Shown: positions 27,996 through 37,281, counted from the stretch's first letter. The stretch: 64,000 bases of DNA from Dyella amyloliquefaciens (GCF_004296575.1 NZ_SAYT01000004.1:283507-347506), one strand, 5' to 3'. Translations and numbers: made by a program. Notes: generated by a model from the letters alone, not told the origin.

Positions 27996-29123
27996 ATGTC
28001 AGCAGTCGCCACGCCAGCGAGGTCTATGACCGTCGTTCAGCTGATCCCCGCCCTGCAATCGGGCGGCGCTGAACGTTCGGCGCTGGAAATTGCGCGCGCG
28101 CTGGTGGCTGCCGGTCACCAGTCCGTGGTGATTTCCGCAGGTGGTCGCCTGGTGTCGCAGCTGGAGGCCGAGGGTAGCCGTCACATCACCCTGGACATCG
28201 GCCGCAAGTCGCTGAGCACGTTCATGAAAGTGGGCGCTCTGCGGCGCGTGCTGCGCGAGCTCAAGCCCGATATCGTGCATGCCCGTTCGCGCCTGCCTGC
28301 CTGGGTGGGCTGGTGGGCGATCAAGGGCCTCAAGCCCTCGCCGCATTTCGTGACCACGGTGCACGGGCTCAACACGCCCGGTCGCTACAGCTCGATCCTG
28401 CTGCGTGGCGAGCGGGTGATCGCCGTATCGCAGACCCTGCGCGACTACATGCTCAGCCACTACACGTGGTTGGAGCCGTCGCGCGTACGCGTCATTCCGC
28501 GTGGCATCGACCCGGACGCCTTCCCGTACGGTCACCGCCCCGACGACGCCTGGCACAAGGCCTTCTTCGCCGAGTTTCCCAGCCTGGCGGGGGCACCGCT
28601 GCTCACCCTGCCGGCCCGCGGTACGCGACTGAAGGGCCATCACGACGCCATCGAGCTGGTAGCCGAGCTCAAGCGCCGCGGCATCGACGTGCGCCTGCTA
28701 CTGCTGGGCGTGATCGAGCCCGGCCGCGAAGCGTACGTGGCAGAGCTGCGTGAACTGATCCACAGCCGCGGCCTGGATGCGCAGGTCGTGCTCACGCCGC
28801 CGCGCGCGGACGTACGCGATATCTACGCCATCTCTTCGCTGGTACTGCAGCTGTCGAACAAGCCGGAGTCCTTCGGCCGAACGGTCATCGAGGCGCTGTC
28901 GCTGTGCCGCCCGGTGCTGGGCTATGCGCATGGCGGCGTGGGCGAGTTGCTGGCCGAGCTGTATCCCGCCGGCCGCGTGCCGCCGTCCGACCAGGAACGA
29001 CTGGTCGAGCGTGCCGCCGAGCTGCTGCGCGTGGCGCCGCCGATTCCCATGTTGCAGAGCTATCGCCTCAGCGACATGCAGCAGGCCACGCTGGCGCTCT
29101 ACGACGAACTCACCGCGGCCTGA
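27996..29123 (+). CDS. Glycosyltransferase family 4
   Basis: A 375-residue GT-B glycosyltransferase (start taken at 27996; ATGs at 27972 and 28027 are possible, the last with GAGG four bases upstream). The N-terminal half begins VVQLIPALQSGGAERSALEIARALV, the GT4 donor/acceptor loop. The C-terminal half has the E-x7-E signature in NKPESFGRTVIEALSLCRPVLGYAHGGVGE, which binds the nucleotide-sugar. It is probably involved in LPS core or O-chain assembly, given the O-antigen ligase and WaaE-like GT2 that follow. Donor and acceptor cannot be assigned. Confidence 0.92.
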   Translation: MSAVATPARSMTVVQLIPALQSGGAERSALEIARALVAAGHQSVVISAGGRLVSQLEAEGSRHITLDIGRKSLSTFMKVGALRRVLRELKPDIVHARSRLPAWVGWWAIKGLKPSPHFVTTVHGLNTPGRYSSILLRGERVIAVSQTLRDYMLSHYTWLEPSRVRVIPRGIDPDAFPYGHRPDDAWHKAFFAEFPSLAGAPLLTLPARGTRLKGHHDAIELVAELKRRGIDVRLLLLGVIEPGREAYVAELRELIHSRGLDAQVVLTPPRADVRDIYAISSLVLQLSNKPESFGRTVIEALSLCRPVLGYAHGGVGELLAELYPAGRVPPSDQERLVERAAELLRVAPPIPMLQSYRLSDMQQATLALYDELTAA

Positions 29124-29184
29124 GCGGCCCGGATCGGCGTACGGCTCACCTACAATGCGTGAGTCGTAATCAACCGATGCCCGC

Positions 29185-30456
29185 ATGAGTTCATTCGCCG
29201 CTTCCCTGAAGGTCGCCCTGCGTTCGCCCCTGCTGCCGTTCTGGCTGGTGATCGCCCTGTTGCCCTTCGGGCGCAGCTCGGAACTGGGCACCTTCCTGTG
29301 CCTGATCGGCACCGTGCTGTTGTTCGCGCGTCATCCGTCCGCGCTGCGCGAGCACGCCGGCGCACGATTGCTGCTGTGGCTGCTGGCCGCCTATATCGGC
29401 GCGGCCCTGTTGTCATCGGTGGATTCGCTGACGCCGGGCAAGAGCTGGTCGACCGTGGCGGCCTTGCTGCGCTACGTGCCGCTGGGGCTGTATGCCTGCT
29501 TTGCGATCCGCCGGGCGGAAAAGCTCGATGCGCTGTATGTCGCCGTTGCCGTGGTGGTGGCGTTCTGGGTCGTGGATGCCTGGATGCAGGCATTGACCGG
29601 CTGGAGCCTGGCCGGGCGCGCCGAGCCCGAGCGTATTTCCGGGATCTTCGGCGCCACCAACCTCAAGCTGGGTCCCACCTTGTCGGTGCTCTCGCCGTTC
29701 GTGCTGTGGGCCGCGCGGCAGCGATGGGGCATCAAGGGTCTGCTGCTCGCCTTCGTGCTGCTGCTGGGTCCGGTGCTGATGTCCGGCTCGCGGGCATCCT
29801 GGCTGTGCTACATGCTGGTGGGCATCGGTTATGCCTGGCATGTCGTCCGTTCGCCGGGGCGCTTCCTGGCGGTGGCCTGCGCGGGCCTCGTCGTGATGCT
29901 GGCGGCGGGTGGCGTGGCATGGAAAACCTCCGAACGCTTCCATGAGCGCATGGATCGCACGCTGCAGGCGGCGCACGGCACCGGCGCGTCGCTCGACTGG
30001 GCGACCAGTGGGCGCCTGGATATCTGGCGCACCAGCATTGCGATGTTCGAGGGGCATCCGATCAACGGGGTTGGCGTGCGGGCCTATCGCAATGCATACC
30101 CGACGTATGCGCCGCCGAACGATCACTTCGTGGTCAGCGAGGAAGCCTGTGGGGTCGGCGAGGGCGCCTGCCACGCCCATCAGTGGGTGCTGGAGGTGCT
30201 TACTGAAACCGGCACGCTGGGCTTCCTGTGCTGGCTGGCGGCCATCGTTGCGGCGGTACGGGCATGGCGATGCGTCGGCGCCGACGCGCGGGAGCGTGCT
30301 TTCCCGGTGACGCTGGCGCTGGCCGTGATGCTGTTTCCCCTGAACACCCATCTCGCCTTCTATTCGGCATGGTGGGGTTTGCTGTTCGCCTGGCTGCTGG
30401 GCCTGTGGTGCGCGGCGCTGTACGTGTTTCCGCGCAGCGAGGGAGCACAGGCATGA
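29185..30456 (+). CDS. O-antigen ligase-family membrane protein
   Basis: A 423-residue polytopic protein with about ten to twelve membrane helices and a large periplasmic loop between residues about 240 and 335. The loop has the Wzy_C/WaaL features TSGRLDIWRTSIAMFEGHPINGVGVRAYRNAYP and CHAHQWVLEVLTETGTLGF, which includes the conserved His region. Such proteins join O-polysaccharide to lipid A-core in the periplasm or polymerise glycan. Its stop overlaps the next start (ATGA), so it is translationally coupled to the GT2 gene. Confidence 0.9.
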   Translation: MSSFAASLKVALRSPLLPFWLVIALLPFGRSSELGTFLCLIGTVLLFARHPSALREHAGARLLLWLLAAYIGAALLSSVDSLTPGKSWSTVAALLRYVPLGLYACFAIRRAEKLDALYVAVAVVVAFWVVDAWMQALTGWSLAGRAEPERISGIFGATNLKLGPTLSVLSPFVLWAARQRWGIKGLLLAFVLLLGPVLMSGSRASWLCYMLVGIGYAWHVVRSPGRFLAVACAGLVVMLAAGGVAWKTSERFHERMDRTLQAAHGTGASLDWATSGRLDIWRTSIAMFEGHPINGVGVRAYRNAYPTYAPPNDHFVVSEEACGVGEGACHAHQWVLEVLTETGTLGFLCWLAAIVAAVRAWRCVGADARERAFPVTLALAVMLFPLNTHLAFYSAWWGLLFAWLLGLWCAALYVFPRSEGAQA

Positions 30457-31241
30457 CGCGCGAGCCGCTGTCGGTGGTGGTGATCACCTACAACAACGCC
30501 GATACGCTGGACGCCTGCCTGAGCCGGGTCGACTGGGCCGAAGAGATCATCGTGCTCGACTCCGGTTCGACCGATGACACGATCGCCATCGCGCACCGGC
30601 ACGGCGCCCGCACGGCCGTCCATCCGTTCGACGACTACGGGCCGCAGAAGCAGCGCGCCTACGACATGGCCAGCCACGACTGGATCCTCAACCTGGACGC
30701 CGACGAGATCCTCTCGCCCGGCACGCGCGAGGAAATCGAGCGTGCGCTGACGGCGCCGCGTCATGCCGGCTTCCGCTTGCCGCGCCGCGAACGCATGTTC
30801 TGGACTCTGCAGCATCGCTGGAGCTGGCGTAACGGCCACCTGCGCCTGTTCGATCGCCGGCGCGGTGGCATGAACGACGTCGAGGTCCATTCGGCCGTGG
30901 AAGTGCGTGGCCCGGTAAAGACCTTGTGGCGCGCGGATTTCGTCAACGACGGCGACACGGACATCGCCACCCGCGTGGAAAAGATCAACCGCTATACGAC
31001 GGGCATGGTGGCGTACAAGCTGCGCAAGCGGCAGCGCTTCACCGGCCTGCGCATGGTGTTCTATCCGCCCGTGTTCTTCCTGCGCCAGTACATCGGCAAG
31101 CGCTACTTCCTCAACGGCTGGGCCGGCTTCATCGCCAGCGGCACCGGCGCGTTCTACGCTTTCCTGAAGTACGCGAAGCTGCACGAGGCCCGCGAGATCG
31201 CCGCGCGCAGGGCGCGCGACGAGCGTACGTCGCGGAACTGA
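30453..31241 (+). CDS. Glycosyltransferase family 2, WaaE/KdtX-like
   Basis: A 262-residue GT-A enzyme. The ATG at 30453 lies inside the stop overlap of the ligase gene. The nucleotide-sugar site is LSVVVITYNNADTLDACL, VLDSGSTDDT and the DxD-type metal motif NLDADEIL. The C-terminal region (YTTGMVAYKLRKRQRFTGLRMVFYPPVFFLRQYIGKRYFLNGWAGFIASGTGAFYAFLKYAKL) matches the WaaE/KdtX family of LPS core beta-glucosyltransferases. It likely modifies the inner LPS core at the inner face of the membrane. Confidence 0.92.
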   Translation: MTREPLSVVVITYNNADTLDACLSRVDWAEEIIVLDSGSTDDTIAIAHRHGARTAVHPFDDYGPQKQRAYDMASHDWILNLDADEILSPGTREEIERALTAPRHAGFRLPRRERMFWTLQHRWSWRNGHLRLFDRRRGGMNDVEVHSAVEVRGPVKTLWRADFVNDGDTDIATRVEKINRYTTGMVAYKLRKRQRFTGLRMVFYPPVFFLRQYIGKRYFLNGWAGFIASGTGAFYAFLKYAKLHEAREIAARRARDERTSRN

Positions 31242-31365
31242 TACCACGCGAAGGCGTTATCCGCGCCGGCGGCGGATTCGAATGAAAACCGATCTGGCGC
31301 GAGCCATGACGGTGCCGCGCTCGTGCGCGCCAACCGGCACGTTTGCCGGCTGACATCGCACGAGG

Positions 31366-32280
31366 TCATGCTGCCTGCGGAAGCGCCTGCGGCTGGCCGC
31401 GCAGCGCTGCCAGCAGCTGCGCGCAGGCATCGCGCCGCAGTTGCTCGCGACGGCGGAACGCGGAGCGATGCTTGCTCTCCACCTGCGCTTCGTCGCGAAC
31501 GGGCTCGATCACGGGCAGGGCGAAGAAGCCGTCCGCTTCCAGTACGCCCTGGCATTCTTCCCAGAAGCCGTCGTAGTCGGCCTTGATCTTGTCGGCCTCG
31601 CCGGCGAACGGGTGGGCGAGGTTGCTCACGCCGCGGACCTGCCGGGCTCCGGTGAACGAACCGAACGCCAGCAGCAGCGAGAACAGCAGATTCTTCGGAC
31701 GCAGGCCGTAGCTCTGCTTGGTCAGTTCACGCACGGCTTCGCGGCCCAGTTCGGCGCTCGCGCCCTGCAGGCAGCCGATCAGCAGCGTGTGGCCGTCATC
31801 CGCAATGCTGAAAGTCGCCGACGACAACAGCTGGCCCTGGACGTTGGCCAGGCACAGCGCGAGCTCGCCTTCGCGGCTGCGGCCGAGTGGGCGGCGCAGC
31901 TCGAGCAGCAACTCGCTGCCATCCTTCAAGACCAGCGTGCCAAGGTTGAAGTGGCCGTGCAGATACACGGCTTCCGTCAACGCCCTTGGCAGATTGCCGA
32001 AGGCGTAGCGGTAGTGGCTGCGTATCACCGCGAGGCGACGCGCATGGCCAAGGCGGCGATTGATGTAGTGGTGGTGCCAGCGCTCGTGCAGTCGCGGGTC
32101 GTGCGCGACCAGCGCCGACATGCGGGGTGAGCCGTACAGTTCGCCCAGCCACGCGGACTGACGCCGCGCCATGTGGGCGCTGCGGGCGATGTACTTGAGG
32201 CCGGCGACGAGCCGTTTGTGAAACGGACCACGCCAATCACGGCGCTGGCGCAGTGAGCGCAAAAACAGGGAAAGGGACAT
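31366..32280 (-). CDS. VirK/YbjX-family DUF535 protein, second copy
   Basis: A 304-residue DUF535 protein, paralogous to the one at 12778-14001. Shared blocks are SLRQRRDWRG, AHDPRLHERWHHHYINR, LTEAVYLHGHFNLGTLVLKDGSELLLELR, YGLRPKNLLFSLLLAFGSFTG, RGVSNLAHPF and VESKHRSAFRRREQLR. Enterobacterial VirK/YbjX proteins influence LPS or antimicrobial-peptide related traits, with no known activity. Its stop is 68 bases upstream of nothing on its strand except the LpxL-type acyltransferase that lies before it, and both are transcribed leftward, so they may share an operon. Confidence 0.9.
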   Translation of the reverse strand: MSLSLFLRSLRQRRDWRGPFHKRLVAGLKYIARSAHMARRQSAWLGELYGSPRMSALVAHDPRLHERWHHHYINRRLGHARRLAVIRSHYRYAFGNLPRALTEAVYLHGHFNLGTLVLKDGSELLLELRRPLGRSREGELALCLANVQGQLLSSATFSIADDGHTLLIGCLQGASAELGREAVRELTKQSYGLRPKNLLFSLLLAFGSFTGARQVRGVSNLAHPFAGEADKIKADYDGFWEECQGVLEADGFFALPVIEPVRDEAQVESKHRSAFRRREQLRRDACAQLLAALRGQPQALPQAA

Positions 32281-32348
32281 GACGCAACACGTGTCGGGGA
32301 AAACACCGCGTGCGTTGTATCGTAAGTTCCTGTCGTCGGTCTGTCAGA

Positions 32349-33275
32349 TCAGTAGACGGACGGGCTTCCTTCCGGTCGCGTCTTGAAGCGCTTGTGGACC
32401 CACAGGTACTGCTCGGGGGCGGCGCGCACCATCTCTTCGATGCATAGGTTGATGCGCGCGGTGTCGTCCAGCGAATCGCGGCTGGGGAAGTCGTCCAGCG
32501 GCGCACCCAATCGCAATGCGTACCCGGCATTGCCGGGAAGGCGGCGATGGAAGAAGGGGATCACCAGCGCGCCCGAGAGTCGGGCCAGATGATGGGTGGC
32601 GGTGATGGTCGCTGCGGGCACGCCGAAGAACGGCACGAACACGCTGTCCTTGCTGCGCATGTCCTGGTCCGGTGCGTACCAGAGCGTGCCGCCGTTGCGC
32701 AGGTGCTTCACCGTGCCGCGGATGTCGTCCTTGTCGAACATCGCCTCGGCGTAATCCAGCCGGGCGCGCAACACGGCCCATTCGAAGGCAGCCGAATCCA
32801 TCTTGCGATACATGCCCGAGATGCGGATGCGCTGCGACACGAGGCGTGCGCACAGTTCCAGGTGAGAGAAGTGGCCGCCGACGAGCAGCACGCCCTTGCC
32901 CTGGGCGCGCGCGATCTCGAGGTGTTCGAGTCCTTCGATGGTCACGGGTACGTCGGCGATGGCCTGTTCGCTGCCCATCCAGCCCAGGGCGAACTCCGCC
33001 ATCATCAGACCGATGTCGCGCAGGTGCGCATCGACGAGCGCGGCCTGTTCGGCTTTCGACAGCTCGGGAAAGCACAGCGCGATGTTCACCTCGGCGATAT
33101 GCCGGCGCGGCGAAGGCACCCGCTGCACCAACTGGCCCAGGAAGCCGCCCAGAGCCATCAGCCAGGTGCGGGGCAGGCGGGCGATCAGCCATATCACGCC
33201 GACACCAAGCCAGCCGGGCCAGTGCTGAGGAGCGAGCAGGGAGGGCGTGAAAGAGGGGCGGGACATGCCGGGCAT
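32349..33275 (-). CDS. Lipid A biosynthesis acyltransferase, LpxL/HtrB family
   Basis: A 308-residue inner-membrane acyltransferase that adds a secondary fatty acid to the lipid A precursor. One N-terminal membrane helix (about 20-45) precedes the catalytic H-x4-E motif in VGGHFSHLELCARLV. The partner motif WYAPDQDMRSKDSVFVPFFGVPAAT and a C-terminal LWVHKRFKTRP, typical of LpxL/LpxM, follow. An ATG four codons in (33266) is an equally good start. It is divergent from waaA, which fits a lipid A/Kdo role. LpxL versus LpxM versus LpxP cannot be told apart here. Confidence 0.93.
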   Translation of the reverse strand: MPGMSRPSFTPSLLAPQHWPGWLGVGVIWLIARLPRTWLMALGGFLGQLVQRVPSPRRHIAEVNIALCFPELSKAEQAALVDAHLRDIGLMMAEFALGWMGSEQAIADVPVTIEGLEHLEIARAQGKGVLLVGGHFSHLELCARLVSQRIRISGMYRKMDSAAFEWAVLRARLDYAEAMFDKDDIRGTVKHLRNGGTLWYAPDQDMRSKDSVFVPFFGVPAATITATHHLARLSGALVIPFFHRRLPGNAGYALRLGAPLDDFPSRDSLDDTARINLCIEEMVRAAPEQYLWVHKRFKTRPEGSPSVY

Positions 33276-33402
33276 CGCGCGATTGTAGGGAACAAGCCAA
33301 ATCGAGGCGAGCCGCGCGGATCAAGGCAAAGGCGGGAAAGTCCCCGGGACGGGACATCATGGCGAGCCGATATACTGGCGCACCGCATCGAAGGGCCGGC
33401 CA

Positions 33403-34668
33403 TTGCTTTACCTGTACACCCTCGCCATGTACCTGGTGACGCCGATCATCGTGCTGCGTCTGCTGGCGCGCGGCGTGCGCTACCGCGACTACCACAAGCG
33501 CTGGCGCGAGCGTTTCGGCTTCTTCGATGCGCCGGGTTTCAGCGGCAGTCTCTGGGTGCACGCGGTCTCAGTGGGCGAGGTCAACGCCGCCGAACCCCTC
33601 ATCAAGGCACTGCGCAACGATTACCCCAACGCGCCGCTGGTGGTCACCACGGTGACGCCGACCGGGTCCGAGCGCGTGCGCCAGCTGTTCGGCGACAGCG
33701 TGTTCCATGTCTACCTGCCCTATGACCTGCCATTCGCCGTGACGCGCTTCCTGCGTCGCGTGCGCCCGCGCCTGGCGATCATCGTGGAGACGGAGATCTG
33801 GCCGAATCTCTATTTCGCCTGCCGCAACCGTGGCATTCCGTTGATGATCGTCAACGCGCGCCTGTCGGAGCGGTCGTTGCGCGGCTACAAGCCGATGGGC
33901 GGCCTCGTCGCACGCGCACTCAGCTGTGTCAGCCAGATCGCCGCGCAATCGCGCACCGATGCCGCGCGCTATCGCGAGCTGGGTGCCGATCCCGAGAAGA
34001 TCGTGGTCACCGGCAACCTCAAGTTCGACATGCCGGTGCCCTACGACGCCGAACTGAAGGGTGACGAGCTGCGCCACCAATGGGGCCACCTGCGGCCTGC
34101 GTGGATCGCGGGAAGCACGCATGAGGGCGAGGAACTGCCGGTGCTGGAAGCGCATCTGGAAGTGCTCACGCGCTGGCCGGATGCGTTGCTGCTGATCGCG
34201 CCTCGCCACCCCGAGCGCTTCAAGCTGGTGGAGAACTCCGCACGCAGCCTCGGCTTCACGGTGGGCACGCGCAGTGCCGATCGCGTGCCGTCGGCATCCC
34301 ATCAGGTGTTCGTGATCGATGCCATGGGCGAGTTGATGCCGTTCTATGCGGCCTCCAATCTCGCCTTCGTCGGCGGCAGCCTGGTACCGATCGGCGGCCA
34401 CAATGTGCTGGAGCCGGCAGCCTTGTCCACCCCGGTGCTGGTCGGACCGCATACGTTCAATTTCGAGGAGATCACGCTCACCCTGATCCAGGAGGGTGGG
34501 GCCATGCGCGTGAACAGCGCCGAGGAACTCGGGACGCACGTGCTGCAGCTGTTGCGCGACGAACCCCGCCGCGACCGCATGGGCATGGTGGCGCGCATCG
34601 TATTCGACAGCGAGCGCGGCGCGGTGAAACGCGTGATGGGGATGATCGATCGCCTGCTGCAGGAATAA
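33403..34668 (+). CDS. waaA: 3-deoxy-D-manno-octulosonic acid (Kdo) transferase
   Basis: A 421-residue GT30 enzyme that transfers Kdo from CMP-Kdo to lipid IVA, the first step of LPS core assembly. One N-terminal membrane anchor (LYTLAMYLVTPIIVLRLLARGV) is followed by the GT-B fold. Motifs include WVHAVSVGEVNAAEPLIKAL, TTVTPTGSERV, ETEIWPNLYFACRNRGIPLMIVNARLS, GSTHEGEE and VGGSLVPIGGHNVLEPAAL. The likely start is a TTG at 33403 with AAGGG seven bases upstream. An ATG at 33427 would remove eight residues. It shares a terminator with the convergent tolC gene. Confidence 0.96.
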   Translation: MLYLYTLAMYLVTPIIVLRLLARGVRYRDYHKRWRERFGFFDAPGFSGSLWVHAVSVGEVNAAEPLIKALRNDYPNAPLVVTTVTPTGSERVRQLFGDSVFHVYLPYDLPFAVTRFLRRVRPRLAIIVETEIWPNLYFACRNRGIPLMIVNARLSERSLRGYKPMGGLVARALSCVSQIAAQSRTDAARYRELGADPEKIVVTGNLKFDMPVPYDAELKGDELRHQWGHLRPAWIAGSTHEGEELPVLEAHLEVLTRWPDALLLIAPRHPERFKLVENSARSLGFTVGTRSADRVPSASHQVFVIDAMGELMPFYAASNLAFVGGSLVPIGGHNVLEPAALSTPVLVGPHTFNFEEITLTLIQEGGAMRVNSAEELGTHVLQLLRDEPRRDRMGMVARIVFDSERGAVKRVMGMIDRLLQE

Positions 34669-34686
34669 ACGTCCATCCATCGCAAC

Positions 34687-34715
34687 AAAAAAGGCCGGGC
34701 AATGCCCGGCCTTTT
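34687..34715. terminator. Bidirectional terminator between waaA and tolC
   Basis: AAAAAAGGCCGGGC - AAT - GCCCGGCCTTTT. A perfect 10-base stem with A-run and T-run on either side suits both convergent genes. Confidence 0.95.
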
Positions 34716-34736
34716 CGTTGGTGCAGCGAGGCAGCG

Positions 34737-36077
34737 TTACTGCAGCATCGCGTTGACCGTCTCCATGTCCTTCAGGTCGATCGAGCCTGCCGACTGCTTG
34801 AGCTCCAGCTGGTCGAGCACCAGCTGGTGGCGCGACTGCGAGTAGCTGCTCTCGGCCTGGGTCAGGGTCTGAATCGCGTTGAGCACGTTCAGCATGGTCT
34901 GGGTGCCGACGTCGAAACCGGCACGGGTGGCTTCCAGCGCCTTCTGGCCGGAGTCGACGGAGGCCTTGTTCGCTTCCACCTGGCTGATGCCGGCAAGCAC
35001 CGAGCGGTAGAAGTTCAGCGTGTCGCGCACCACCTGGCGGCGGGTGGATTCCAGCGAGTCCTGCGCTTCGTCGCGCTGGTAGATCGACTGGCGGACCCTG
35101 GACTGCGTGGCGCCACCCGAGAAGATCGGGATGTTCACCTGCAGGCCGACCGTGGTGCCGTAGTCGCCGTTGCCGCGCACGTTGGAGCTGCCGTTCTCGA
35201 GCCAGGTGGTGTCCTTGCCGCGCGACACCGAGGCGCTGAGCGTCGGCAGGTGGCCGGCGCGCGCCGCGTCGATGCTGTGCTCGGCAGCCTGCACGCTGTA
35301 CTGGCTGGCCTGCACGGTGGCATTGGTCTTCAGTGCGGACTGCACCCATGCGTCCGGATCGGCCGGGTTCGGCGGGGCGAGCGGCAGGTCTTCGCGCAGC
35401 TTCTTCAGGTCGGTCACCGGCTTGCCGGTGATCTGGGTGAGCGCTTCCTTGGCGTCGTTGAGCGTGTTCTGGGCGGCGATGGTCTGCGCCTTGGCCAGCT
35501 CGTAGTACGACTTGGCCTGGTACACGTCGGTCACTGCCGAGAGACCCACCTTGAAGCGCTGGTCGGCCTGGTCATAGGCCTCCTTGTAAGCGTCTTCGTT
35601 GGCCTTGGCGAACACCAGCGCATCCTGGCTGGTGAGCACGCTGAAGTAGGCCGTGGTGACACGCACATAGAGGTTCTGCAGCGAGGCCTCGTAGGTCGAG
35701 TCCTGCGCCGATGCCTGCGAGTGCGCCGCCGACAGGTTAGCCCACTGGCTCATGTCGACGATGGACTGGTTCAGCGTGGCGGACAGGTCGCGGGTACGCG
35801 AATGACCCTGGCCCTGGATGGTGCCATTGGCCAGATTGCTGCCGGTGGACTGCTGGGTCAGGCTGAAGGCGCCGTTGAGCTGAGGCAGCATCACCGCACG
35901 CGCCTGGTTGACGCCTTCACCGGTGGCGAGGCGGGTAGCCTCCGCCTGCGACAGCACCGGATCATTGGCGCGGGCTTCTCGGTATGCATCCAGCAAGTCC
36001 TCGCTGTGGCCGGCCAGCGGGAGCGCCGACAGGGCCAGGGCAAGGGTCAGAAGCTTCAAGCGCATGGGTTGCCTCAT
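34737..36077 (-). CDS. tolC: TolC-family outer membrane efflux/secretion channel
   Basis: A 446-residue trimeric outer-membrane tunnel used by type I secretion and RND/MFS efflux pumps. The signal peptide (about 1-26) precedes two OEP repeats: DLLDAYREARANDPVLSQAEATRLATGEGVNQARAVMLPQLNGAFSLTQQ starts the first, and ATRAGFDVGTQTMLNVLNAIQTLTQAESSYSQSRHQL ends the second. The RF-type motifs (DQRFKVGLSAVTDVYQAKSYYELAKAQ) are clear. The gene follows pcm by 14 bases on the same strand, an arrangement seen in other Xanthomonadales. No adaptor or pump gene is nearby. Confidence 0.94.
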   Translation of the reverse strand: MRQPMRLKLLTLALALSALPLAGHSEDLLDAYREARANDPVLSQAEATRLATGEGVNQARAVMLPQLNGAFSLTQQSTGSNLANGTIQGQGHSRTRDLSATLNQSIVDMSQWANLSAAHSQASAQDSTYEASLQNLYVRVTTAYFSVLTSQDALVFAKANEDAYKEAYDQADQRFKVGLSAVTDVYQAKSYYELAKAQTIAAQNTLNDAKEALTQITGKPVTDLKKLREDLPLAPPNPADPDAWVQSALKTNATVQASQYSVQAAEHSIDAARAGHLPTLSASVSRGKDTTWLENGSSNVRGNGDYGTTVGLQVNIPIFSGGATQSRVRQSIYQRDEAQDSLESTRRQVVRDTLNFYRSVLAGISQVEANKASVDSGQKALEATRAGFDVGTQTMLNVLNAIQTLTQAESSYSQSRHQLVLDQLELKQSAGSIDLKDMETVNAMLQ

Positions 36078-36091
36078 GTTTGGGGAATGGG

Positions 36092-36751
36092 TCAGAAAAC
36101 GAAGCGACGCGGCGGTTCGGCGTGCTTCAAGTACGGCAGGTCGGTTTCGAACAGCGACTCTTCGCGGTAGCGGCCGTTGCCTTCATGGGTAAGCAGCAGC
36201 ACCTGCTGCACCGGCGACTCGCCGCGCGTCACCAGCAGGCGACCACCGGGCTTGAGCCAGGACAGGAAGCGCTGCGGAATCTGCGAGACCGCGCCCGTCA
36301 CCACTACGGCGTCAAACAGGCCGTTGGGCTGCCAGGCCGAGATGGCCTCGCCCACTTCCAGCTTCGCGTTGGCGATGCCGGCGTGCGCCAGGCGCTCGCT
36401 CGCCGTCGCGATGAAATCGGCATGGATGTCCACGCTGACGACACCGGCAGACAGCTTGGCCAGGCAGGCGGTGAGAAAACCCGAACCCGTGCCGATTTCC
36501 AGCACCTGGTCCGTGGGGGCGAGTTCCAGTGCCTGCAGCACGCGGCCCTCGACCACCGGCTTCATCATCACTTCGCCATGGCCCAGCGGCAGGCACAGGT
36601 CGGCAAAAGCGAGCTGGCGATGCTCGGCGGCAACGAAATCCTCGCGGCGCACGCTGCCGAGCACGTCGAGTACGCGTGCATCCAGCACCTCCCAGGGGCG
36701 CACCTGGTTTTCCACCATGTTGACCCGCGCCTGTTCGAAGTTCATTGCCAT
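36092..36751 (-). CDS. Protein-L-isoaspartate O-methyltransferase family protein
   Basis: A 219-residue SAM-dependent methyltransferase. Motif I VLEIGTGSGFLTACLAKL, preceded by QALELAPTDQ, binds AdoMet. The N-terminal stretch contains NQVRPWEVLDARVLDVLGSVRREDFV and MMKPVVEGRVLQAL, the PCMT signature. The TSxx active-site segment of canonical Pcm (P-T-S/I-x-Q-P) is altered to MMKPVVEG, so substrate specificity may differ from repair of isoaspartate. It forms an operon with tolC. Confidence 0.9.
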   Translation of the reverse strand: MAMNFEQARVNMVENQVRPWEVLDARVLDVLGSVRREDFVAAEHRQLAFADLCLPLGHGEVMMKPVVEGRVLQALELAPTDQVLEIGTGSGFLTACLAKLSAGVVSVDIHADFIATASERLAHAGIANAKLEVGEAISAWQPNGLFDAVVVTGAVSQIPQRFLSWLKPGGRLLVTRGESPVQQVLLLTHEGNGRYREESLFETDLPYLKHAEPPRRFVF

Positions 36752-36916
36752 CTTGCTTACGTCCTGTTCGGATCGGAAAAAAGGCTAAAAATCATAAGCG
36801 CTTAGCCATCTTCCGACAATGTGCAAAGCCTGCGGCCTGGCCCAGGCGCCACGAAGTGCCGGAAGTCACCGCGCTCGGTTGACGGAAGTCATGCGTAGCG
36901 CGCTGTCCGCGGACAC

Positions 36917-37252
36917 TTACGCGCTACGGCGCTGAAATTGCCGGGGTGTCCGGAGCATGTCGGCGGGCAGGCGCGCGAGGGCATCTTCCATCGCCTGATG
37001 CAAGGTGATGTCAAGGCGACGGACCCGCCCCAGCGGCGACTCCTCCCCTCGGCTCTGCGCAGCCACCACCAGCCAGGCCAGCCAGCGCGCCAGGCGGCTG
37101 CGTTCGGTGGCATCCAGGCTCGCCAGCGCAGACCGCGCTGCAAAGGCCGCCTGGCGGGCGCCAGCCTGGCCACGCTCAAGCCAGTAAGCCGTCGTGCGCT
37201 GGGCGAGACGGTAGGCCGGACTGAGGGAAAGTTCTGCGATAGTGGAGGACAT
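36917..37252 (-). CDS. Hypothetical protein, 111 residues
   Basis: No family is recognised. The product is predicted all-helical and Arg/Ala-rich, with a segment (LSPAYRLAQRTTAYWLERGQAGARQAAFAARSALASLD) and a tryptophan-containing hydrophobic stretch (RLARWLAWLVVAAQ) but no clear membrane helix or signal peptide. It is divergent from the TetR regulator and shares its palindromic operator region. The ribosome site is weak, so the frame could be spurious. Its position, with no alternative gene on either strand over 560 bases, favours it modestly. Confidence 0.5.
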   Translation of the reverse strand: MSSTIAELSLSPAYRLAQRTTAYWLERGQAGARQAAFAARSALASLDATERSRLARWLAWLVVAAQSRGEESPLGRVRRLDITLHQAMEDALARLPADMLRTPRQFQRRSA

Positions 37253-37281
37253 GAGGAAAGCCGTGTATCGTGGCCATGGAA

